Shown one piece after another: positions 1 to 5,776 of a stretch of DNA of 6,784 bases. The notes below the pieces were generated by a model. It worked only from the letters and a program-made list of their open reading frames with translations, did no database searches and was not told where the DNA came from. The stretch is from Reyranella sp. (lineage in GTDB: Bacteria > Pseudomonadota > Alphaproteobacteria > Reyranellales > Reyranellaceae). Positions within the stretch are counted from its first letter, which is position 1. Every line of letters starts with the position of its first letter. The stretch spans positions 1-6,784 of the forward strand of contig JAKFVZ010000700.1 of assembly GCA_021732965.1 (NCBI GenBank). Reading direction: 5' to 3'. Both the position numbers and the translations under genes were made by a program.

Positions 1-696
1 CAGCATCTTGATCGCGAGCTGTGAGGCGACCGGACCCTGGGCAATGGTCTGCCTGGCACCCTCGACGGTCGTGGCCTCTACGTAGGAGGACAGGTTCTGC
101 GGCACGCCCTGCCAGACGTAGAAGACGGTCAGCAGCACGCAGAACGGCAGCAGCACATGGAGGGTGGCGCGCACCATGTCGGCCCAGAAGTTGCCGATGC
201 CCTTCGACTCGGCGCGCGCAAAGCCGCGGACCAGAGCCACGGCGAGCGCGATGCCGGTCGCGGCGCTCAGGAAGTTCTGAACGGCGAGACCGGCCATCTG
301 CGAGAGATAGCTCATCGTCGATTCGCCGCCGTAGTTCTGCCAGTTGGTGTTGGTCAGGAAGCTCACGGCGGTGTTGCCCGCGAGATCGGGCGCGACGGCG
401 GACATTCCCTGCGGATTGAGCGGCAGCAGGTCCTGCAGGCGCAGCAGCAGATAGAGAAAGGCGAAGCCCACGATGTGGAAGACGATCATGGCGCGGGCAT
501 AGACCCACCAGCTCTGCTCTTCCTCGGGATCGATGCCGGCAAGGCGATAGAAGCCGCGCTCGACCGGCCGCAGCACTGGCGACAGGAACGTGCGACGTCC
601 CGCCAGGACATTGTCGAGATAGAAGCCCAGCGGCCGCGTGAGCAGCAGCACGAGGCCGCAGAAGAGCGCGATCTGCGCCCAGCCGTTGATGGTCAT
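1..696 (-). CDS. kdpA: KdpA, potassium-transporting ATPase channel subunit (N-terminal part, cut by window edge)
   Basis: KdpA is the K+-binding, channel-like subunit of the inner-membrane KdpFABC pump, which takes up potassium with high affinity at the expense of ATP. The first 232 codons are present; the family is usually about 560-600 residues. Family signatures read directly are RPLGFYLDNVLAG (21-33), LNPQG (93-97), NTAVSFLTNTNWQNYGGEST (108-127, the first pore loop), QNFLSAATGIALAVALVRGF (140-159) and GPVASQLAIKML at the edge, just before the position where the second filter loop (GTNGGG in homologues) should begin. Hydrophobic segments lie at about 5-24, 68-88, 137-157 and 178-195. The ATG lies 7 nt after the kdpF stop, and the GAGG overlapping that stop can serve as its ribosome binding site, so translation is probably coupled. 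kdpB and kdpC are expected beyond the left edge. Identity is very secure. Confidence 0.97.
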   Translation of the reverse strand, partial: MTINGWAQIALFCGLVLLLTRPLGFYLDNVLAGRRTFLSPVLRPVERGFYRLAGIDPEEEQSWWVYARAMIVFHIVGFAFLYLLLRLQDLLPLNPQGMSAVAPDLAGNTAVSFLTNTNWQNYGGESTMSYLSQMAGLAVQNFLSAATGIALAVALVRGFARAESKGIGNFWADMVRATLHVLLPFCVLLTVFYVWQGVPQNLSSYVEATTVEGARQTIAQGPVASQLAIKML

Positions 697-706
697 GACC
701 GCCTCA
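693..706 (-). repeat. kdpF-kdpA junction repeat
   Basis: TGAGGCGGTCATGA on the minus strand holds the kdpF stop, the GAGGCGG ribosome binding site and the kdpA start. It matches the junction at 790-803 at 13 of 14 positions. It probably couples translation of kdpA to kdpF. Confidence 0.55.
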
Positions 707-793
707 GAACTTCTCCGGCCGCGCCAGCGCGACCGTCAGATAGACGAGCAGGAGGACGGCGAGCGCGCCGCCCAGGATGTAGTCGAAACTCAT
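704..793 (-). CDS. kdpF: KdpF, small subunit of the Kdp potassium ATPase
   Basis: This is a 29-residue single-span membrane peptide, the usual KdpF length, immediately ahead of kdpA. In E. coli KdpF is a small lipid-like stabiliser of the KdpFABC complex. The sequence starts MSFDYILGG, has a hydrophobic helix at about 5-24 and ends ARPEKF; the short ARPE-type tail is typical of the family. The start is chosen because it gives the family length and has GAGGCGG upstream, overlapping the stop of the preceding 27-aa ORF with a 7-nt gap. A longer reading of the same frame, extending up to 967, is Cys/Arg-rich and unlike KdpF, so it is not used. The small size alone would be weak evidence, but the position next to kdpA makes the call firm. 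Confidence 0.9.
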   Translation of the reverse strand: MSFDYILGGALAVLLLVYLTVALARPEKF

Positions 794-803
794 AACCGCC
801 TCA
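790..803 (-). repeat. 27-aa ORF-kdpF junction repeat
   Basis: TGAGGCGGTTATGA on the minus strand holds the stop of the 27-aa ORF, the GAGGCGG ribosome binding site and the kdpF start. It differs at a single base from the kdpF-kdpA junction at 693-706. Confidence 0.55.
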
Positions 804-884
804 CAGCCTGCGGCAGAGGCGTTCGTAGGCAAGCAGCAGGCAGAACAGCACCAGGCCGCCGCCGAAGAACAGGATGTCGAGCAT
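801..884 (-). CDS. 27-aa hydrophobic leader ORF of the kdp operon, function unknown
   Basis: A 27-residue ORF begins MLDILFFGGG, has one hydrophobic stretch (about 3-20) and ends with a basic tail, ERLCRRL. It has the best ribosome binding site of the three kdp reading frames here, AAGGAG six nt before the ATG, which strongly suggests it is translated. It ends 7 nt before the kdpF ATG, with the same junction sequence as between kdpF and kdpA. The peptide resembles KdpF in layout: an acidic residue at position 3-4, a GG pair, one helix and a basic end. It could be an extra Kdp small subunit, a duplicated KdpF, or a leader ORF that drives translation of kdpF. I recall small hydrophobic ORFs at this place in other proteobacteria but cannot check that here. 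The coding call is reasonable; the function is unknown. Confidence 0.65.
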   Translation of the reverse strand: MLDILFFGGGLVLFCLLLAYERLCRRL

Positions 885-890
885 GGGGAA

Positions 891-896
891 CTCCTT
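891..896 (-). promoter_or_regulatory. Ribosome binding site of the 27-aa kdp leader ORF
   Basis: AAGGAG on the minus strand, six nt before the ATG at 884-882. It is the only near-consensus Shine-Dalgarno sequence in the kdp leader region. This is the main reason for calling the 27-aa ORF real and for treating it as the first cistron of the operon. Confidence 0.65.
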
Positions 897-900
897 CGCC

Positions 901-974
901 GGCATAGAAGAGCGCCGGGGCATAGGAATTCGAGCCGGCGACGCAGCGGCCGGCATAGGAATTTCATAGGATTT
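901..974 (-). repeat. Iterated CATAG repeats upstream of the kdp operon (possible operator array)
   Basis: Four related copies are seen on the plus strand. GGCATAGGAATT occurs exactly twice (919-930 and 952-963), with a shorter GGCATAGAAG (901-910) and CATAGGATTT (965-974). The CATAG starts are at 903, 921, 954 and 965, so three of them are 33 and 11 nt apart, close to whole helical turns. A GCCGGC pair (934-939 and 949-954) could form a 6-bp hairpin between copies 2 and 3. Kdp operons are commonly controlled by the KdpD/KdpE two-component system at upstream sites, so this may be an operator for KdpE or another regulator. That is inference: the motif is not a binding site I recognise, and no clear -35/-10 pair is visible. 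Confidence 0.45.
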
Positions 975-1012
975 TCAGGAGCGGCCGAAGCAGGCCGGTC
1001 GGCGCGTGTCGG

Positions 1013-1525
1013 CTAGGTACGGAACCGCAGCGCGACCGCCAGCATGCGCAGCGACAGGAGGGCCAAGCTTAGGCCCAGCATCGCAAACAGCAGGCTGGGC
1101 TCGGCGAGCGGCATGCCGCGATAGGGGAAGGTCTGGCCGCCGATCAGCATGAACAGCCAGATCCCGCCCCAGCTCGCCATCTCGAACATCGAGGCCGAAC
1201 CGGGACTATAGGCCGGGGGCTTCTGATAGGAGGGCGCGAACCGCACCCGCCAGAACATGTAGGCCGACGCCAGGATGAACCAGAGGAAGGCCAGGAACTG
1301 CACGGCCGTCAGCAGGGTCACGGGCTTCGAAACACGGCACCAGAAGGCCGGCAGCCCGGCGGCGCACAAGCCATCGAGGAAGCCCGCGGTGAAGCCGACC
1401 GCCGGGCCTTCCAGCGACAGGTTCGTGAGCGCGAGATAGGCGAGGATCGTCGCCGCGACGGGCGACAGGCCGACCATCCACTCCCATTGAAGGAGCGGCG
1501 TCATCTTCGACTTGGCTTGTGCCAT
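1013..1525 (-). CDS. Uncharacterised multi-pass membrane protein, last gene of the cyo cluster
   Basis: A 170-residue protein that I do not recognise. Hydrophobic segments lie at about 17-36, 69-92, 117-131 and 142-165, with a further moderately hydrophobic Gly/Ala-rich stretch at 42-62, suggesting four or five membrane passes. Cysteines are at 54 and 63, and a polar Pro/Tyr-rich loop (about 97-112) separates the second and third segments. It starts 15 nt after the cyoD stop on the same strand, so it is probably co-transcribed with the oxidase. The ribosome binding site is weak (GCGG). It ends with TAG. The place is often taken by cyoE or a SURF1-like assembly gene, but this protein is too short and lacks their motifs. 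A role in assembly or stability of the bo oxidase is inferred from position only. Confidence 0.75.
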   Translation of the reverse strand: MAQAKSKMTPLLQWEWMVGLSPVAATILAYLALTNLSLEGPAVGFTAGFLDGLCAAGLPAFWCRVSKPVTLLTAVQFLAFLWFILASAYMFWRVRFAPSYQKPPAYSPGSASMFEMASWGGIWLFMLIGGQTFPYRGMPLAEPSLLFAMLGLSLALLSLRMLAVALRFRT

Positions 1526-1540
1526 CGATGAGACCGCCGC

Positions 1541-1855
1541 TCAGAGCATCATGCGGTTGTGCAGGTCGAACATGATCCAGAAGCTGCCGCCCACCATGAT
1601 GAAGAGCAGCAGCGCGGTGAAGACCAGCGCGAGCACGTTCTCGCGCGGCGTGGTGGTGAAGTTGATGTGCAGGAAGAAGCGCAGATGGACCAGCACCTGC
1701 AGCACCGCGGCGATGCCGATGACCAGCAGCGTACGCTGCGGCGGCAGGGCGTGCGTATAGACCAGCCAGAACGGGATGGCGCTCAGCACGACCGCCAGCA
1801 CGAAGCCGATCAGGTAGGAGCGCAGGCCGTGCGTGGTTTCCGGAGGACGTTCCAT
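1541..1855 (-). CDS. cyoD: CyoD, cytochrome bo ubiquinol oxidase subunit IV
   Basis: A 104-residue subunit IV of the bo-type quinol oxidase, close to the E. coli length. It has three membrane helices at about 13-34, 42-63 and 74-96. The motif QVLVHLRFFLH (53-63) and the end GSFWIMFDLHNRMM (90-103) closely follow the E. coli protein. Subunit IV has no redox centre and helps assemble and stabilise the haem-bearing subunit I. The ATG at 1855 overlaps the cyoC stop as TGATG. A GTG directly upstream (1858) is in frame and would add one residue; the ATG is preferred because GGGG lies at a better distance from it. The next gene downstream begins after 15 nt. Confidence 0.94.
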   Translation of the reverse strand: MERPPETTHGLRSYLIGFVLAVVLSAIPFWLVYTHALPPQRTLLVIGIAAVLQVLVHLRFFLHINFTTTPRENVLALVFTALLLFIMVGGSFWIMFDLHNRMML

Positions 1856-2454
1856 CACAGCAGCCCCGGCAGATAGACGATGGAGAAGATGCCGACCCAG
1901 GCGATGTCGAGGAAGTGCCAGAAGAGGCCGAGCCGGTGCAGCCGCGAGGCCACCGGCATCGTCAGCCCCTTCAGCGCGACCTGCGCGCCCAGGACGACGA
2001 TCCAGATCAGGCCCATGGTGACGTGGACGCCATGCGTGCCGACCAGCGTGAAGAATGCCGAGAGGAAGCCGCTGCGATCGGGCCCCGCCCCCTGCTCGAT
2101 CATGCCGGCGAACTCGCGCACTTCCAGGAACACGAAGGCCGCGCCCAGCACGAAGGTGGTGGCGAGCCAGGCCAGGACGGCGCCGCGGTTGCCGGCCTTA
2201 ACCTGCAGGCTGGCGAAGCCGAAGGTCATGCTGGAAACCAGCAGCAGGCCCGTCTCGATGGCCGCATTGTTCAGGTCGAACAGCTGCTTGCCCGTCGGGC
2301 CGCCATCCGTGCCGGGGATCATGATGGCGTAGGTCGCGAACAGCAGGGCGAAGATCACGGCATCGCCCATCAGGTAGAGCCAGAAGCCGAGAGCCCGCTG
2401 CTCGTGGGTCTCGATCTCCTCGCGCTCGTGTTCGCTCATGTGGGCGATGCTCAT
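1855..2454 (-). CDS. cyoC: CyoC, cytochrome bo ubiquinol oxidase subunit III
   Basis: A 199-residue haem-copper oxidase subunit III, against about 204 in E. coli. It has the five-helix layout of quinol oxidase CyoC, with segments at about 23-46, 63-82, 95-112, 131-157 and 176-197. Recognisable motifs are GFWLYLMGD (23-31), ETGLLLVSS (67-75), the helix-borne Glu111 in FLEVREF, GPDRSGFLSAFF (124-135), GTHGVHVTMG (139-148) and FWHFLDIAW (178-186). Subunit III carries no haem or copper; in this family it supports the stability and proton uptake of subunit I. Its ATG overlaps the cyoB stop as ATGA and has GGGGAG six nt upstream, inside cyoB, so translation is likely coupled. The N-terminus is rich in His and Glu, as is common for CyoC. 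Confidence 0.97.
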   Translation of the reverse strand: MSIAHMSEHEREEIETHEQRALGFWLYLMGDAVIFALLFATYAIMIPGTDGGPTGKQLFDLNNAAIETGLLLVSSMTFGFASLQVKAGNRGAVLAWLATTFVLGAAFVFLEVREFAGMIEQGAGPDRSGFLSAFFTLVGTHGVHVTMGLIWIVVLGAQVALKGLTMPVASRLHRLGLFWHFLDIAWVGIFSIVYLPGLL

Positions 2455-4424
2455 GACCGGCTCCCCATGAGGCGGAACCGTTCGTCCTCGATCGCCTTCA
2501 CCTCGGCGGCCGACATGGTGAACTCCTGGTCGTCATTGGACGAGCGCACGATCACGGCCGCGAACACGACCGCACCGGACGCCAGCACCAGCCACCAGAT
2601 GTGCCAGACCATGGCGAAGCCCAGCACGAAGGCGAAGGCGCCCACGATCACGCCGATCGGCGTGTTGGACGGAATGCGGATCGCCTCATAGCGGGCTGGC
2701 CGCTGGTAGGCGACGCCCTTCTCCTTCATCTCGAGGAAGGCCTCGCGGTCGCCCACCGTCGGGATCACCGCGAAATTGTACGGCGGCGGCGGCGAGGAGG
2801 TCGACCATTCGAGCGTGCGACCGTCGAACGGATCACCCGTCAGGTCGCGCGTCTTGTTGCGGTCGCGGAGCGAGGCGTAGAGCTGCATCACCATGCAGCC
2901 GATGCCGCACAGCACGACCAGAGCGCCGGACGCCGCCACCAGCAGGTAGGGCTGCCAGGTCGGATCGTTGTAGGTTTCCATGCGGCGCGGCATGCCCTTC
3001 AGGCCGAGCAGGTAGAGCGGCATGAAGGCGAGATAGAAGCCGATGATCCAGCACCAGAAGGCGCCCAGTCCCCAGCCGCGGTTGAAGGCGAAGCCGAAGG
3101 CCTTGGGGAACCAGTACATGTAGCCGGCGAGATAGCCGAACAGCACGCCCGGGATGATCATGTTGTGGAAGTGCGCGACCAGGAAGGTCGTGTTGTGCAT
3201 CAGGAAGTCGGCCGGCGGGATCGCCAGCAGCACGCCCGTCATGCCGCCGATCACGAAGGTCACGATGAAGCCGATGCTCCACATCATCGACGGATGGAAC
3301 TCGATGCGGCCGCGATACATGGTGAGCAGCCAGTTGAACACCTTCACGCCGGTCGGCACGGCGATGATCATGGTCATGACGCCGAAGAAGGCGTTGACGC
3401 CGGCGCTGGAGCCCATGGTGAAGAAATGGTGCAGCCAGACGGTGAAGGACAGGATGCCGATCGCCGCCGTCGCATAGACCAGCGATTCGTAGCCGAACAG
3501 GCGCTTGCGCGAGAAGGTCGACACGACCTCGGAGAAGATGCCGAAGGCCGGCAGGATCAGGATGTAGACTTCCGGATGGCCCCAGATCCAGAACAGGTTG
3601 ACGTAGTTCATCATGTTGCCGCCATGCGCATTCGTGAAGAAGTGCATGCCGGCAAGGCGGTCGAGGGCGAGGAGACCGCAGGCCACGGTGATGGCCGGGA
3701 AGGCGAAGGCCATCAGGACCGAGGCGACGAGCGCGGTCCAGACGAAGGGAGTCATGCGCATCAGGGTCATGCCCGGCGCACGGCGCTTCAGGATCGTCAC
3801 GATGAAATTGATGCCCGACATGGTCGAGCCGACGCCCGATATGAGGATCGCCCAGATCCAGTAGTCGACGCCGACGCCGGGATTGTACTCGATGCCCGAA
3901 TAGGGCGGATAGCCGGTCCAGCCCGCGGTCGAGAACTTGCCGATGACCAGCGAGACCATGACCAGCGCCGCTCCCGCCGCGCTCAGCCACAGGCTGACGG
4001 CGTTCAGCCACGGGAAGGCCACGTCGCGCGTGCCGATCTGCAGCGGCACGATGACGTTGATCAGTCCCGTCATGAACGGCATCGCCATGAAGAAGATCAT
4101 GATCGTGCCGTGCGAGCTGAAGATCTGGTCGAAATGCTCGGGCGGCAGGTAACCGCCGCTGTTCAGCGCCATCGCCTGCTGGGCGCGCATCATCAGGGCA
4201 TCGACGAAGCCACGCAGCAGCATGATCAGCGCCAGCACGATGTACATGACGCCGATGCGCTTGTGATCGACGCTGGTCAGCCAGTCGGTCCAGAGATACT
4301 TCCAGGCCTTCAGGTAGGTCAGCACCACGGCGACAAGCAGCGCGCCGCCGACGGTGACGGCGGCGCCGCCCGCGGCGATCGGGCTGTAGAACGGCAGGGC
4401 CTCGATCGTCAGTTTGCCGAACAT
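2451..4424 (-). CDS. cyoB: CyoB, cytochrome bo ubiquinol oxidase subunit I
   Basis: A 657-residue catalytic subunit that reduces O2 to water with electrons from ubiquinol and pumps protons across the inner membrane. The numbering is within one residue of E. coli CyoB. Low-spin haem ligands are H105 and H420, the high-spin haem ligand is H418, and CuB ligands are H283, H332 and H333, with the His-Tyr crosslink partner Y287 in WGHPEVY. The D-channel entry D134, E285 and the K-channel K361 are present, as is the propionate-binding R480-R481 pair. The quinol-site residues R71, D75, H97 and Q100 are conserved, which supports ubiquinol rather than cytochrome c as donor. DLTGDP and GRTLEW follow in the C-terminal part. 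The ATG lies 3 nt after the cyoA stop, with GGAG inside the end of cyoA. No key residue is missing. Confidence 0.99.
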   Translation of the reverse strand: MFGKLTIEALPFYSPIAAGGAAVTVGGALLVAVVLTYLKAWKYLWTDWLTSVDHKRIGVMYIVLALIMLLRGFVDALMMRAQQAMALNSGGYLPPEHFDQIFSSHGTIMIFFMAMPFMTGLINVIVPLQIGTRDVAFPWLNAVSLWLSAAGAALVMVSLVIGKFSTAGWTGYPPYSGIEYNPGVGVDYWIWAILISGVGSTMSGINFIVTILKRRAPGMTLMRMTPFVWTALVASVLMAFAFPAITVACGLLALDRLAGMHFFTNAHGGNMMNYVNLFWIWGHPEVYILILPAFGIFSEVVSTFSRKRLFGYESLVYATAAIGILSFTVWLHHFFTMGSSAGVNAFFGVMTMIIAVPTGVKVFNWLLTMYRGRIEFHPSMMWSIGFIVTFVIGGMTGVLLAIPPADFLMHNTTFLVAHFHNMIIPGVLFGYLAGYMYWFPKAFGFAFNRGWGLGAFWCWIIGFYLAFMPLYLLGLKGMPRRMETYNDPTWQPYLLVAASGALVVLCGIGCMVMQLYASLRDRNKTRDLTGDPFDGRTLEWSTSSPPPPYNFAVIPTVGDREAFLEMKEKGVAYQRPARYEAIRIPSNTPIGVIVGAFAFVLGFAMVWHIWWLVLASGAVVFAAVIVRSSNDDQEFTMSAAEVKAIEDERFRLMGSRS

Positions 4425-4427
4425 CCG

Positions 4428-5312
4428 CTATCTCCGCGCCGGCGCATCATGCGCATGGCCGCTGTGCCTGAACTTGTCGATGATCGAGTCGAACAGCTTG
4501 GGCTCGACCGTCGAGTAATAGGTGATGGGGTTGGCACGGCTCTTCGCGGACAGCGCCGTGTAGGCCGACGCATCGAGCGCCGCGCCGCTCTGCTTGGCCC
4601 GCGCCACCCAGGCCTCGAAGTCGGCCGGCGTCATGGCCAGGACCTCGAAATGCTGGTCGGAGTAGCCGCCGCCGCTGTACTGGCTGTTGCGGCCGACGAA
4701 CTTGCCGGGCTGGTCCGCCAGCATCTGCAGGCGGGTCTGCATGCCGGCCATGGCGTAGATCTGCCCGGCGAGCTGCGGCACGTAGAAGGAGTTCATCACC
4801 GTGTCGGAGGTGATGCGCAGGCTGACCGGCCGTCCCGCCGGGAAGGCGAGCTGGTTCACCACCGCGATCCCCTGTTCCGGATAGATGAACAGCCACTTCC
4901 AGTCCTGGGCCACGACCTGGACGTCGAACGGCGGTTCCTTGGATTCCAGCGGGCGATAGGGATCGAGGCGATGGGTGCTGCGCCACAGCAGCACGGCGAC
5001 GGCGATGACGATGACGGTCGGGATCAGCCAGGTGATGGCGTCGATCGTGACCGAATTGGCCCATTTCGGCGTGTACTTGGCCTTGGTGTTGGAGGCCCGG
5101 TACTTCCAGGCGAACCACAAGGTGAGGATGATGATCGGAACGATCACCAGCATCATCACGTAGAAGGCATCGAACAGGAGATCGCGTTCGGCGAGGGCGA
5201 TCGGACCCTTCGGGTCCAGCACAGGAGCCCGCCTGAGGTCGCAGGCGCTCGTCAGAACGGCCAAGACGGCCGTCAACGCCGCGCCTTGCCATTGTTTAAC
5301 AGCCAGCCTCAC
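4428..5312 (-). CDS. cyoA: CyoA, cytochrome bo ubiquinol oxidase subunit II
   Basis: A 294-residue subunit II of the bo quinol oxidase. The N-terminus is a lipoprotein-type signal ending LTSAC, with Cys24 the likely lipidated residue; a Thr at -3 makes the lipobox slightly atypical. Two membrane helices follow (about 46-69 and 93-111), then a periplasmic cupredoxin-like domain (about 127-235) with VVAQDWKWLFIYPEQGIA (133-150) and GQIYAMAGMQTRLQ (183-196). Cys24 is the only cysteine, so the CuA site of cytochrome c oxidases is absent, as expected for a quinol oxidase. The C-terminus is His-rich. The start is a GTG; an in-frame stop at 5330-5328 rules out any earlier one. The GGGGGAG before it lies only 1 nt from the GTG, which is unusually close. 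The gene ends with TAG and leads the cyoABCD operon. Confidence 0.97.
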   Translation of the reverse strand: MRLAVKQWQGAALTAVLAVLTSACDLRRAPVLDPKGPIALAERDLLFDAFYVMMLVIVPIIILTLWFAWKYRASNTKAKYTPKWANSVTIDAITWLIPTVIVIAVAVLLWRSTHRLDPYRPLESKEPPFDVQVVAQDWKWLFIYPEQGIAVVNQLAFPAGRPVSLRITSDTVMNSFYVPQLAGQIYAMAGMQTRLQMLADQPGKFVGRNSQYSGGGYSDQHFEVLAMTPADFEAWVARAKQSGAALDASAYTALSAKSRANPITYYSTVEPKLFDSIIDKFRHSGHAHDAPARR

Positions 5313-5357
5313 GCTCCCCCGCCCGACCTATTGCACTGTCAGGGCAGAGTGGCGCTA

Positions 5358-5372
5358 GCTCTTGTATAGAGC
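5358..5372 (-). promoter_or_regulatory. Dyad and possible -10 element upstream of cyoA
   Basis: The 92 nt between the upstream gene and cyoA include a perfect 5-bp inverted repeat, GCTCT-N5-AGAGC. Read on the minus strand, its centre contains TATACA, a reasonable -10 hexamer about 50 nt before the GTG. No convincing -35 lies 16-18 nt further upstream (ACGTAA is at 17 nt). The surrounding stretch is AT-richer than the rest of the window. It may be a cyo promoter with an overlapping operator, but this rests on pattern only; a 5-bp dyad can occur by chance. Confidence 0.3.
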
Positions 5373-5404
5373 AACGATTCTTTTGTTACGTTTAGGTCTT
5401 CAAT

Positions 5405-5776
5405 TCAGGTCTTCTGACCGGGCGGCGCGGGTGTCGATGCGGGCGGTGTCTTGCCCGCGGGGTCCTTGGCGGTACAGACATCGGCACGCAGGCGATCCTT
5501 GAGCGTCGCGATCTGGTCCTCGATCTGCTTGTTGGCGGCCTTCTGCTTCTCGATCTGCTCCTCCAGCGCCTTCACCTGGGCGGCATCGGGACCGGCCGGC
5601 GCGGGGGGCGCGGGCGGTGCAGGAAGCTGAACGGCAACGTTCACGATCGGGCGATAGAAAAGGTACCAGCCCAGTCCGAGGCCGGTGGCGAGCAGGAAGA
5701 ATCCCCCCACCAGGCCGCCCAGAATCCAGGGCCAGCGCGGCGTCGAACGCTCTTGGGTCTGAGAGGTATCGGCCAT
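5405..5776 (-). CDS. Membrane-anchored coiled-coil protein of unknown function
   Basis: A 123-residue protein I cannot assign to a named family. It has a short polar N-terminus (1-15), one strong hydrophobic Gly-rich segment (about 17-41) that is probably an uncleaved anchor, a Pro/Ala linker (52-63), and a heptad-patterned helix at about 66-98. Positions 68, 71, 75, 78, 82, 85, 89, 92 and 96 fit a 3-4 spacing, with polar Q78 and N82 in the core. A single Cys101 and a Pro-rich tail follow. Topology with the coil in the periplasm is likely but inferred. The start MADTSQ is chosen because the anchor then sits near the N-terminus; GGGAG lies about 12 nt upstream, a long spacing. It precedes cyoA by 92 nt on the same strand, so it may be co-transcribed or an independent neighbour. 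Confidence 0.7.
   Translation of the reverse strand: MADTSQTQERSTPRWPWILGGLVGGFFLLATGLGLGWYLFYRPIVNVAVQLPAPPAPPAPAGPDAAQVKALEEQIEKQKAANKQIEDQIATLKDRLRADVCTAKDPAGKTPPASTPAPPGQKT

Noticed and set aside
157..795. 212-codon plus-strand open frame
   Set aside because: It lies antisense to kdpA and kdpF, whose protein sequences match their families over the whole stretch.
704..967. 87-residue version of KdpF starting at 967
   Set aside because: The added N-terminus is Cys/Arg-rich and encoded by the repeat region; it overlaps the better-supported 27-aa ORF in another frame and is far longer than KdpF.
982..997. Hairpin CGGCC-N6-GGCCG after the 170-aa gene as an intrinsic terminator
   Set aside because: The stem is only 5 bp and no T-run follows on the minus strand.
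1013..1525. 170-aa protein as CyoE or SURF1
   Set aside because: It is too short for CyoE (about 300 aa), lacks the Asp-rich prenyltransferase motifs, and does not have the two-helix, large-loop layout of SURF1.
2833..5292. Minus-strand alternative-frame open frames of 392 and 281 codons within cyoB and cyoA
   Set aside because: They are Arg/His/Pro-rich shadows of the true frame, with no recognisable motifs.
2601..5369. 922-codon plus-strand open frame opposite cyoA and cyoB
   Set aside because: Its protein is dominated by His, Arg, Asp, Gln and Glu with no domain pattern, as expected for an antisense shadow of GC-rich genes. The minus strand carries unmistakable cyoA and cyoB.
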